Positions 11,301-17,254 of a DNA stretch of 43,801 nt are shown here, piece by piece. The notes below the pieces were generated by a model that worked only from the letters and a program-made list of their open reading frames with translations, was not told the origin of the DNA and made no database searches. The position numbers and the translations under genes were made by a program. Location of the stretch: assembly GCA_028280565.1 (NCBI GenBank), contig JANQLQ010000154.1, positions 1 through 43,801 on the forward strand. Direction: 5' to 3'. This DNA comes from Fulvivirga sp. Lineage in GTDB: Bacteria > Bacteroidota > Bacteroidia > Cytophagales > Cyclobacteriaceae. How positions within the stretch are numbered: the stretch's first letter is position 1; the number at the start of each line of letters is the position of its first letter.

Positions 11301-11627
11301 GAGATCATGAAAATCAAACAAAGCAGGTTCACCGGAAGATTGCATTGCCGACATTATCCATTCTACCGGGGTACCTTTATGTGGAATTTTACCATACTGG
11401 TTGTTAAAATGCAATTGATTGGCTTCTGAAAGACTGATCCCCGGCATCTCGGCAGCCCAATCGACATGGCAATCTTCTGCCTTGTTTACTACAAAAAGCC
11501 CTATGTCATAAAAATGGAATATGGGTTTGATCTTATCGATGATCAATTTCAATAATTCCTCTTTATCCTTTACCTCGGCTATTAGCTTGCTAATATCAAC
11601 CAGTATCTTTAACTCTTCTTTTTGCAT
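8367..11627 (-). CDS. Sigma-54-dependent transcriptional activator with multiple GAF domains
   Basis: This is a 1086-aa enhancer-binding protein. Three successive GAF-like units of about 187 residues (roughly 1-186, 187-376 and 377-553) are near copies: each begins with a stretch like ISEVIAxVKDKESLLKLII, continues with GLFVVNEAENYHVDWAVEMP, and ends with GGxTIGMFCI and AITDQLAVAI. A fourth, diverged GAF-like region spans about 570-745. The AAA+ core follows, with Walker A GETGTGKE (794-801), the sigma-54 contact loop GAFTGA (841-846), Walker B TIFLDEIGE (861-869) and an arginine-rich sensor region. A Fis-type HTH lies at about 1045-1070. The family opens sigma-54 promoters in response to ligands bound by the GAF sensors. 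The protein is encoded alone, convergent with the SDR gene; no target gene is obvious in the window. The two or three near-identical sensors are unusual, since related activators normally carry one or two GAF domains. Confidence 0.93.
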   Translation of the reverse strand: MQKEELKILVDISKLIAEVKDKEELLKLIIDKIKPIFHFYDIGLFVVNKAEDCHVDWAAEMPGISLSEANQLHFNNQYGKIPHKGTPVEWIMSAMQSSGEPALFDFHDLIKRFPAYPQFRLLGQKYDYRDCLAATLQAGGETIGMFCIIALEKGFFKQHQFPLFRAITDQLAVAIRNILSHEQVLEEQRFKEALLNISEVIAQVKDKESLLKLIIDKIQPIFKFHDVGVFVVNEAENYHVDWAVEMPIINPSKEVNQLIKKEQHGERITHKGSAVEWTLSHISSLGTPTIQDYENLLNQFPGYPQFKVIRESGYRECMVAPLRSGGGTIGMFCINSLEKSFFDATQFDLFQAITDQLAVAISNILANEEVVQEKRFKETLLSISEVIAKVNDRESLLQLIIERIKPIFQFHDVGLFVVNEAENYHIDWAVEMPNVSPELGVNRLLYENECGEKMTHNGSVVEWIMSEVNLVGAPVLFDFKDLIGRFPSYPQFLILKDMEFRDCLATTLQVGGQVIGMFCINSFEKDFFQPSQHLLFQAIADQLAVAVNNVQVNAELKAREMEENVKVTLVDAVNGGKNWEDKLLNVTQALKKYFSFQVVSFGLLSQRVAVPWLHFDEVAHDEFRVLDEEAFLNVTQTSKKSLLDYVEYLERALSEPTIFNKPSFDKLVKFHKVYRALHQAFHIQGLLAIPLRLNESETMIVSFYSSDPSIYQTTDIKFFKRIASSFSLAVEKQLHYLEVVQLNELIAQENVYLEKELQVNYNFGEIIGSSDAMREVFEKVQQVANTNSNVLISGETGTGKELIARALHNYSHRAKHNFIKLNCATLPAELLESELFGHEKGAFTGAHQRRIGKFELANKGTIFLDEIGEIPLELQAKLLRVLQEREFERLGSNELIRPDVRVVAATNRELQQEAFEGRFRSDLFYRLNVYPVHLPPLRERKEDIPELAQHFIQKHQKRIGKRIKKLSGDSIKSMLSYHWPGNIRELEHTIERAMITSKTSTLEVRMDSLTTMNASAADSQTALKTYKQGEVDLIMNTLRHTNGKISGVGGAAEILDINRATLESKMRKFGITKKHVLESMDKKDQG

Positions 11628-11984
11628 CTTTTGTCATGCCCAATCGTACTCATTTCCTATTCAAGGTTCATCCCGTTTTCCCTAAAGAGACATTTCATCC
11701 GTCTTTTAGATATAAATAAATAATGGGGACAAAAAGTTGGCGGATTCCTGTCCTAGATGATGAAATATAATCATATGATAATAAACAAATGATGAAATAT
11801 AAGGAACAAAAGAAAAACTCACCTAGCTGTACCGAGGCCTTTCAAACTTCTCAAGAACGACATAACTAACTCATTATGAGCAATAAATAAGATTTAAAGC
11901 CATTCTACAATTCTTAGAGCGTGGAGTAGGCACAGGGATTGACTTTATACCACTAAGAATCTAAAATTGTAACCCACACGAACA
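11628..11984. other. 357-bp intergenic region with a 14-bp direct repeat
   Basis: This is the divergent gap between the sigma-54 activator and the AraC gene. It is AT-rich and has no convincing ORF. It contains ATGATGAAATATAA twice, at 11757-11770 and 11789-11802, 32 bp apart start to start (three helical turns), separated by TCATATGATAATAAACA. The spacing would suit a dimeric regulator such as the AraC protein encoded downstream, but this is inference only. Confidence 0.4.
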
Positions 11985-12797
11985 ATGGAACTTTATAAAA
12001 CGATCCCTCGGAACAATTATGACCAACTCCTGCATGACCTGTCACATTGCGAGGTCTTCCAGCGTAAAACCTATGCGGATTACTTCTTGGCTTACCTAGC
12101 CACTAGTAAAGGGAGCGGCCCTGAAAAAGCAAATATGATCCTTGGCATAAACAAAAAACAGTTAGCCCATACGCATATTGAGCTACTGGCAAATAGGAAG
12201 ACCCCGGCTTTTTTCTGGAAAAATGGCGAATTCGGCAGGTTGCTGCCTTGCCCAGTCGTTTCTTATCGTTTTCAACCTGAAAATCATTTAAACGATCCCC
12301 TGAGTCGTTCTATGGGGAGACAACTGAAAAACGCGTTGAAACAACCCGGTTCCATTTTCGGGGACCCGGACTACACATGCTCTTTACTAGTGACGCTCCT
12401 GACCCATCTTATTCGACTGAACACATTTTTTAAAGAGAGTGAGCAATATGCAAAATCTAAGATAACCCCTAAAAAATATAGTATTGTAAAAGATTATATA
12501 CAAAACAACATAACCTCCAAAATCCTCGTGGCCGACCTGGCCCGACTCGTAGGGCAAAGCAAAGGATACTTCTACGAATCTTTTAAACACACCGCTGGCA
12601 TGACCCCACTACAGTATATCACGATGATAAAAATAGAGAAAGCCAAAGAATTATTACTATACTCCAACGAGTCCGTGATCCAGGTAGGTATGGCCATAGG
12701 CTACGACAATCCCGCGCATTTCAGCCGGTTATTCAAAAAGGAAATAGGGGTGGCTCCTCTTTATTTTAAAAAGCAATATAATAGGTTGGATAAGTGA
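11985..12797 (+). CDS. AraC family transcriptional regulator
   Basis: A 270-aa protein. The C-terminal 100 residues form a typical double-HTH AraC domain: VADLARLVGQSKGYFYESFK, then TPLQYITMIKIEKAKELLLY, then the signature VIQVGMAIGYDNPAHFSRLF. The N-terminal about 165 residues are not recognisable as a cupin or other known sensor, so the effector is unknown. The start ATG at 11985 follows a long AT-rich region. The protein is encoded alone and divergent from the sigma-54 activator; no adjacent target operon is apparent. A 14-bp direct repeat in the upstream gap could be its own operator. Confidence 0.9.
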   Translation: MELYKTIPRNNYDQLLHDLSHCEVFQRKTYADYFLAYLATSKGSGPEKANMILGINKKQLAHTHIELLANRKTPAFFWKNGEFGRLLPCPVVSYRFQPENHLNDPLSRSMGRQLKNALKQPGSIFGDPDYTCSLLVTLLTHLIRLNTFFKESEQYAKSKITPKKYSIVKDYIQNNITSKILVADLARLVGQSKGYFYESFKHTAGMTPLQYITMIKIEKAKELLLYSNESVIQVGMAIGYDNPAHFSRLFKKEIGVAPLYFKKQYNRLDK

Positions 12798-12950
12798 AAG
12801 GTGTCAAAATTATGGGGAAGACGTCATTCGACTAACCAACGGTTGAAATACCATTAGGAACCGTTATGATGTGGGTATTCCATCATCCAGTTTAGCCACC
12901 CATATGAGGCTGGGAATGGATCAAACCAGGCATAAAAAGGCATGTAAAAC

Positions 12951-13040
12951 AATAACCTTTTAAAAGGAAGGGCTGGTCTTGTGAGGTCGACCCTTTTAAA
13001 AATGCTCCCCGTCTTGGACAAGATCAGGGTCCCATTGGCT
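12951..13040 (-). repeat. Degenerate copy of the tRNA-Asn 3' end with adjacent hairpin (possible old attachment site)
   Basis: Positions 12993-13018 match 15078-15103, the 3' end of tRNA-Asn plus its trailer, at 22 of 26 ungapped positions, including the blocks TGCTCCCC and TCTTGG. Weaker similarity continues to about 13035 (one gap) into the T-arm region. On the tRNA-trailer side lies a hairpin-like arrangement (TTTTAAAAGG at about 12959, CCTTTTAAAA at about 12992), in the same relative place as the terminator that follows the real tRNA. The order and orientation are those expected of a displaced tRNA 3' end at the far side of an element inserted into tRNA-Asn. The T-loop is too degraded for a functional tRNA. 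Confidence 0.45.
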
Positions 13041-13055
13041 TTTGAATAATGAGCT

Positions 13056-13091
13056 TGCGAATGTTTCGCACATATTTACTAAATTTGCGAA
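13056..13091. promoter_or_regulatory. Candidate AbiEi autoregulatory operator (TGCGAA half-sites)
   Basis: Three 6-bp half-sites precede the antitoxin start. TGCGAA (13056-13061) and TTCGCA (13065-13070) form a perfect inverted repeat with a 3-bp spacer. A third TGCGAA (13086-13091), flanked as TTTGCGAAATTT, forms a wider inverted repeat with the second. AbiEi-type antitoxins are known to repress their own promoter by binding inverted repeats, so this arrangement fits. Binding itself is inferred. Confidence 0.5.
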
Positions 13092-13097
13092 ATTTAC

Positions 13098-13703
13098 ATG
13101 GTGATTATGCAAGAAAGTGTAGAAAAAAGGGTGCTAAATCAAATCGATGGTTTTGATCCAGGTAAGGTATTTTTCGCTGAAACCTTTTTGGAGATCAGCA
13201 ATGCGAAAGCCATAAATAAAGCCCTGGAGCTACTGGCGAAAAAAGACAAGATTGCTCGCGTGGCCACGGGAATTTATACAAAGCCGAAAATAAGTGACGT
13301 GCTCGGGAGGCTAACGCCACCGACTGAAGATATTGCAGCTGCCATTGCAAAAAGAGACAGGGCTAGAATTGTCCCCACAGGGAACTATGCTCTCCATGCT
13401 TTAGGCCTTTCCACACAGGTACCCTTGAAAATTGTATATCTTACTGACGGGGCCTCCCGGAAAATTGATCTGGGTAACCGAAATATTATATTCAAAAAAA
13501 CTGCACCAAAGAACCTGGAAGCCAAAGGGCCAATCAGTCGATTGGTAATTCAAGCACTGAAGACCATAGGGAAAAATCGAGTACAGCCTTTTGAAGAGAA
13601 AAAAATAGCAGCGCTTTTGTCAACAGAAAAGAAGGAATACTTGGAACACGATATACTCTTAGCTCCAGAATGGATACGAAAAATCATGAGAAAATCGCTT
13701 TAA
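13098..13703 (+). CDS. Type IV toxin-antitoxin AbiEi-like antitoxin (DUF6088 family)
   Basis: A 201-aa protein. The N-terminal winged-helix-like section reads KVFFAETFLEISNAKAINKALELLAKKDKI, followed by the family block RVATGIYTKPK and a central region IVPTGNYALHALGLSTQVP and VYLTDGASRKIDLG that is characteristic of DUF6088/AbiEi antitoxins. These proteins repress their own operon and counteract the partner nucleotidyltransferase. An in-frame ATG at 13107 is an equally good start; either lies just downstream of TGCGAA half-sites. The gene is separated by a single base from the partner at 13705, so the two are certainly co-transcribed and probably translationally coupled. The module sits between tRNA-Asn and a degenerate copy of its 3' end. 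Confidence 0.85.
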   Translation: MVIMQESVEKRVLNQIDGFDPGKVFFAETFLEISNAKAINKALELLAKKDKIARVATGIYTKPKISDVLGRLTPPTEDIAAAIAKRDRARIVPTGNYALHALGLSTQVPLKIVYLTDGASRKIDLGNRNIIFKKTAPKNLEAKGPISRLVIQALKTIGKNRVQPFEEKKIAALLSTEKKEYLEHDILLAPEWIRKIMRKSL

Positions 13704-13704
13704 G

Positions 13705-14718
13705 ATGACTGAAGAAACCATTATTGCATGGAACAGTCTATCGACTGAAGATCAAAAAGATATTTTCCAGGAAGCTGCTACAATAACAGGCCTACCAACT
13801 GCCGCAGTCGAAAAAGACTGGTGGGTATCTCTTACTTTACAGATGTTATTTGAACTGCCCTTTGCAGAGGAATTATTGTTTAAAGGAGGAACTTCCTTAA
13901 GCAAAGGGTGGAATCTAATTGAAAGATTTTCTGAGGATATCGATCTGGCTATCGATAGGAGATACTTGGGCTTCGAAGGTGATTTAAGTAACACCCAGGT
14001 GAAAAAGCTAAAAAGAGCAGCATGTACATTTGTAAATGGTGAATTATATGATGCACTGGCAAATAAGATCACATCTCTTGAACTGACAGAGGCAACTCTT
14101 AAAGTTCAAGAATATAAAGACCCTGATACGGACCCACTTAATATTGAATTGATATATAAGTCGTTGGTAAATGACGTTGCCTATTTACAACCACGCGTAC
14201 TCATTGAAACAGGAGCTCGTTCTTTGATGGAACCAACAGAAGAAAGGACGATCCAATCCATTGTAGGTCGATCCTTGGCAGATCATGGATTTGTCGATCA
14301 ACCATTCGCAGTCGCTACGGTATTGCCAAAACGTACATTTTTGGAGAAAGCATTTCTCTTACATGAAGAATTCCAAAAACCGCTAGAAAGAATAAAAGTG
14401 AACCGATTGAGTCGGCATTTGTATGACTTGGATACATTAGCAATGACTCAACACGGCCGAGATGCCTTGGAAGATACGAATTTGTATCAAACCATAATTA
14501 AACATCGACAGGTATTCAACAAGATTAAAGGTATTGACTACACCACTCATTTACCTGGCAAAATCGATTTTGTACCCCCAGAAGGTATAATACAGGCTTG
14601 GAAAGAAGACTACTTAACAATGCAAGCCAATATGATACATGGGGAATCAAAACCTTTTGATCAATTGATCCAAAGTATAATGGGCTTAAGGGAAAAATTT
14701 AGAGCTATTAACTTCTAG
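13705..14718 (+). CDS. AbiEii/AbiGii-type nucleotidyltransferase toxin
   Basis: A 337-aa protein of the AbiEii family (DNA polymerase beta-like nucleotidyltransferase fold). The core motif is intact: LLFKGGTSLSKGWNLIERF followed by SEDIDLAID (residues about 57-90), that is a GGTSLS loop and a D-x-D metal site. A C-terminal Lys/Asp-rich section RTFLEKAFLLHEEFQKPL and SRHLYDLDTLA is also typical. Toxins of this group modify tRNA or other nucleic acid by adding nucleotides and arrest growth, for example during phage infection. No frameshift or missing catalytic residue is visible, so the module should be functional. It starts 1 nt after the antitoxin stop. Confidence 0.88.
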   Translation: MTEETIIAWNSLSTEDQKDIFQEAATITGLPTAAVEKDWWVSLTLQMLFELPFAEELLFKGGTSLSKGWNLIERFSEDIDLAIDRRYLGFEGDLSNTQVKKLKRAACTFVNGELYDALANKITSLELTEATLKVQEYKDPDTDPLNIELIYKSLVNDVAYLQPRVLIETGARSLMEPTEERTIQSIVGRSLADHGFVDQPFAVATVLPKRTFLEKAFLLHEEFQKPLERIKVNRLSRHLYDLDTLAMTQHGRDALEDTNLYQTIIKHRQVFNKIKGIDYTTHLPGKIDFVPPEGIIQAWKEDYLTMQANMIHGESKPFDQLIQSIMGLREKFRAINF

Positions 14719-15040
14719 ACATCACTGCTGTTGTATGAAGGACTTCAATGTTAGTTGATCAAGCCGATTCACCTTTTTGACATCCTACAATTTAAGGTAT
14801 CCTTCGAACTAAAGCGGATCAATTCTGTAAAATTGAAAGGTTTCATCCTTTAAAATATCCTTAAACTCACAGTAATCCAGCAATAGCTTTATTGAATCAA
14901 ACATTTTCATGACAAGTATGCTTAAACAATTACCTGCAAACCTGAAAAGAAATGACCGACCCTATAAAATTAATTTCTCTGAAAAAGTGAGCAAAAAGTA
15001 GGCAAATTATATCAAAAGCGACTGAAGTGAAAGATGGGTG
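14719..15040. other. Intergenic region at the tRNA-proximal end of the AbiE module
   Basis: No convincing large gene is present. The minus strand carries one small open frame (14809-14910, listed separately). Around 14980-15010 the minus strand contains a CTACTTTTTGC / CTCACTTTTTC tandem-like motif. The region is AT-rich and resembles leftover island DNA between the toxin gene and the tRNA. Confidence 0.35.
14809..14910 (-). CDS. Possible 33-aa ORF, or remnant of a longer island gene
   Basis: ATG at 14910 and TAG at 14809 bound a 33-codon frame beginning MKMFDSIKLLLDY and ending QFYRIDPL. Composition is protein-like, but there is no recognisable family and no clear ribosome-binding site. It lies where an integrase would be expected in a tRNA-targeted element, so it may be the start of a deleted gene. 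Evidence is weak. Confidence 0.2.
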   Translation of the reverse strand: MKMFDSIKLLLDYCEFKDILKDETFQFYRIDPL

Positions 15041-15082
15041 AAAAAACAAAAGCCTCACAAATCACTGATTTATAAGGCTTTA
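15041..15082 (-). terminator. Intrinsic terminator downstream of tRNA-Asn
   Basis: On the minus strand a 16-bp stem with two mismatches forms between AAAGCCT... (from 15048) and ...AGGCTTT (to 15081). It is followed on the minus strand by TTTTGTTTTTT (15051-15041). It starts 8 nt beyond the 3' end of the tRNA. Confidence 0.8.
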
Positions 15083-15089
15083 AAAACTG

Positions 15090-15163
15090 CTCCCCCTCTT
15101 GGGCTCGAACCAAGGACCTACTGATTAACAGTCAGCCGCTCTAACCAACTGAGCTAAGGGGGA
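15090..15163 (-). tRNA. tRNA-Asn (anticodon GTT)
   Basis: The minus strand folds as a complete 74-nt tRNA. The acceptor stem TCCCCCT pairs with AGGGGGA. The D-arm is AGCTCAGTTGGTTAGAGC, the anticodon arm CTGACTGTTAATCAG has GTT at 15129-15127, and the T-arm contains GGTTCGAGCC. The discriminator is G and the CCA end is not encoded. A terminator follows and a promoter-like element precedes it. The 3' end is repeated in degenerate form at 12993-13018. Confidence 0.97.
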
Positions 15164-15182
15164 GTGTTTTAGAAACGGACTG

Positions 15183-15213
15183 CAATATTAGAGTTTGGTT
15201 TGAAATTTTGCAA
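15183..15213 (-). promoter_or_regulatory. Putative promoter of tRNA-Asn
   Basis: On the minus strand a TTG (15213-15211) is followed after 20 bp by TAATATTG (15190-15183). This is one base from the Bacteroidota -7 consensus TAnnTTTG, at the expected spacing from the -33 element and about 20 nt upstream of the mature tRNA 5' end. Confidence 0.5.
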
Positions 15214-15236
15214 TAATGAAAACAAAAAAATTCATA

Positions 15237-16478
15237 CTAACCTGCCAGCACGAAGAAATAGATAAATGTAAAGACCATTAGAAATGCCAATCCCGCCAGG
15301 GCAAGTCCTTTCAACCAGCCCGGTGGCCTGAGCTCCGAAGGTACATCCGGTGAAAATATTGCCCTGAAATTAAGGTACGCCGCCAGTGGTGCGATCACAA
15401 AAGATAGAACCGTGGCCAAGTCTACTAAGCTTTTAAGGTTATTCAAAAACTGGGAGATCACAAGGTAAGCACCTACACTGACCAGTATGATCCAAAAGGT
15501 GTAATTCCATTTATAAATACGCCCGGTGAGCAACTTCACGATACGATCCATTGTACGCCCATAGCCATCCATAACGGTAATAGAAGTGCTGAACATCGTG
15601 CTGAAAGCCGCCGCCGCTATGACCAGGTAGCTCCATTGGCCTATAGACTCGGTATACATACCAATCAGTTGCCCGGCAAAGGTGGCGGAGTTATTCGAAA
15701 GTTCAGTACCAGAACCATATATCACCAAGGCCCCGAGAGATAGGAAGACAACGGCCAAAAGAGAAGTGATAATATACCCTAGATTAAAATCGAGTAGCGT
15801 TTCTTTTAAGCTGGGCTTGTAGCCAGTCTGCGTAATTCGAGCCTCCGCCCACAGTCCTGTCCAAGTACTCATATCCACGGCAGTCGGCATCCAGCCCATG
15901 AGCGCCACCAAAAAGAGGATCCCTTCCGGGGCCCATACTTCCTTGGGGACGAAGCTTTCTACCGGCTCCACCCGGCCTTTGAAGAGTGCAATGACCACGG
16001 CAGTCAAAGTAGAAATGAGAAGCACCAGGCTGACCACCTTAAGGAGCCCATCCAGCGCATTGTATCTCCCAGTAACCAAGAGTAGGATGCAAAATACAAA
16101 TATGATCACCGCCCAAGTATCCGTGGAAAAACCAAGTCCCATAAGATTACTCAAAAGCCCTGCAGCCACAAAAGTGACGGCCGCGGTAACGATGAACATA
16201 CTAAAAAAAGTTATACCCCCATACAGCCATAAGATCCATTTCCCGATCTTGGCGTACCCCTCGAGGATACTCACACCCGTAGCACCGGTGTAACGTGATG
16301 AAAATTCGAAAAACGGATATTTAAAGAAATTAGCAGCAATAACCGCCAAAAGAAGGGAAAACCCATAGTCGGCACCAGCTCGGGTGGACTGGACCAGGTG
16401 AGAAACGCCTATACACATACTGGCGAATATGATCCCCGGGCCAAGGGTTTTAATGAAGTTTTTAATGCGAACGTCCAT
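15237..16478 (-). CDS. Nramp-family divalent metal transporter, non-canonical
   Basis: A 413-aa polytopic membrane protein with about 11 helices and the Nramp fold signature GPGIIFAS at residues 13-20. In classical MntH/Nramp proteins helix 1 carries DPGN and helix 6 carries a metal-binding Met (MPH). Here the helix-1 motif reads GVSH (24-27) and the helix-6 region reads GWMPTAVDMSTW (about 195-206), so the usual Asp/Asn ligands are missing. The protein therefore belongs to a divergent Nramp branch whose substrate (Mn, Fe, Mg or other) cannot be assumed. It is encoded alone, upstream of and in the same direction as tRNA-Asn. Confidence 0.85.
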   Translation of the reverse strand: MDVRIKNFIKTLGPGIIFASMCIGVSHLVQSTRAGADYGFSLLLAVIAANFFKYPFFEFSSRYTGATGVSILEGYAKIGKWILWLYGGITFFSMFIVTAAVTFVAAGLLSNLMGLGFSTDTWAVIIFVFCILLLVTGRYNALDGLLKVVSLVLLISTLTAVVIALFKGRVEPVESFVPKEVWAPEGILFLVALMGWMPTAVDMSTWTGLWAEARITQTGYKPSLKETLLDFNLGYIITSLLAVVFLSLGALVIYGSGTELSNNSATFAGQLIGMYTESIGQWSYLVIAAAAFSTMFSTSITVMDGYGRTMDRIVKLLTGRIYKWNYTFWIILVSVGAYLVISQFLNNLKSLVDLATVLSFVIAPLAAYLNFRAIFSPDVPSELRPPGWLKGLALAGLAFLMVFTFIYFFVLAG

Positions 16479-16747
16479 AGGTTGGTTTTCAGAAGGCTAA
16501 ATATAAAAATTATCCCGATAATTCCGGGTGTGTAGCAACACAGCTCCATTAATCAACTCATAGTACGTAGAGAATGCTCAGAATGGCAAACAAGCATAGA
16601 GTGTCAATACCATGTAAAAGAACTCCTCTCGTCATGGCAAGGCCAAATGAGTCATTTTGTCATGTTTATTCGTTAGTTTTTTTGAAAATTACGTCACTTT
16701 GGCACAAAAAGTCAAAAAAACACGCTCTAAAACAGGGTGGTACGATT
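16479..16747. other. Divergent upstream region between the Nramp gene and hsp20
   Basis: No supported gene. The segment must hold promoters for the leftward transporter and the rightward small heat-shock gene. It contains GTCATTTTGTCATG near 16650 and CACTTTGGCAC near 16694, but no consensus element I can assign with confidence. Confidence 0.3.
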
Positions 16748-16792
16748 ATGAATAGAAAAAGGCTAAAGAGACTAAAATTTAAACGATTATGA
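16748..16792 (+). CDS. 14-codon basic mini-ORF overlapping the hsp20 start
   Basis: ATG at 16748 and TGA at 16790-16792 encode MNRKRLKRLKFKRL, with 8 basic residues of 14. The TGA overlaps the hsp20 ATG (ATGA, 16789-16792), an arrangement that would couple translation of the two. It may be a leader peptide or a chance result of purine-rich ribosome-binding sequence ahead of hsp20. Confidence 0.3.
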   Translation: MNRKRLKRLKFKRL

Positions 16793-17208
16793 CACTTGTA
16801 AGATACAATCCATTAAATGATTTTGTTCCGGCCACCTTTGCAAGCTTAGTAGAGGGTTCCTTGAACAACGGCCAAAGGTCTTATGCTTTTGTTCCTAAAG
16901 TGGATGTTTTTAAGAATGACAAACAATTTGACCTTCACTTTTTTGTACCCGGTGTAAAAAAAGGAGACTTTACCATCGACCTGGAAGAGAATCGATTAAC
17001 TATTAGTGGGTCGAGAAAGCTTAACAAAGAGTTAGAAAAGCAGCTTCAAAAGAGCGAATCGAATTATGGTGAATTTAAAAGATCCTTTAAATTATCCGAC
17101 GATATAGATCAAGGGAAGATCAAAGCAAATTATGAAGATGGTATACTCAAGATCGAGTTACCTTTGCTGAAAAAGACGGAAACAAAAAAGGTGATCAGTG
17201 TAAAATAA
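16789..17208 (+). CDS. Small heat-shock protein, Hsp20/alpha-crystallin family
   Basis: A 139-aa protein, the normal length for bacterial Hsp20. After a variable N-terminal arm, the alpha-crystallin domain (about 38-139) shows PKVDVFKNDKQFDLHFFVPG, the DFTIDLEENRLTISG strand pair, FKRSFKLSDDID, and the signature region IKANYEDGILKIELPL. The C-terminal KKVISVK includes an I-x-V motif of the type that docks between subunits. These chaperones bind unfolding proteins without ATP. The ATG at 16789 overlaps the stop of a 14-codon mini-ORF. A bidirectional terminator follows the gene. Confidence 0.95.
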   Translation: MTLVRYNPLNDFVPATFASLVEGSLNNGQRSYAFVPKVDVFKNDKQFDLHFFVPGVKKGDFTIDLEENRLTISGSRKLNKELEKQLQKSESNYGEFKRSFKLSDDIDQGKIKANYEDGILKIELPLLKKTETKKVISVK

Positions 17209-17226
17209 CCTGTGAGTTTTTGAAAT

Positions 17227-17253
17227 AAAAAAAGCGGCTTTCGCCGCTTTTTT
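17227..17253. terminator. Bidirectional intrinsic terminator
   Basis: The perfect stem GCGGC/GCCGC (17234-17238 and 17243-17247) with a TTTC loop is flanked by an A-run on the left and a T-run on the right. It can therefore stop both hsp20 (plus) and the convergent gene ending at 17255 (minus). Confidence 0.92.
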
Positions 17254-17254
17254 C

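Noticed and set aside
12951-13040. Functional second tRNA gene
   Set aside because: Only the 3' part is recognisable and the T-loop is degraded; no 5' half can be folded.
16574-16792. 72-codon ORF upstream of hsp20
   Set aside because: Only its last 14 codons (own ATG) are of interest; the rest has no protein-like features and covers the expected promoter region.
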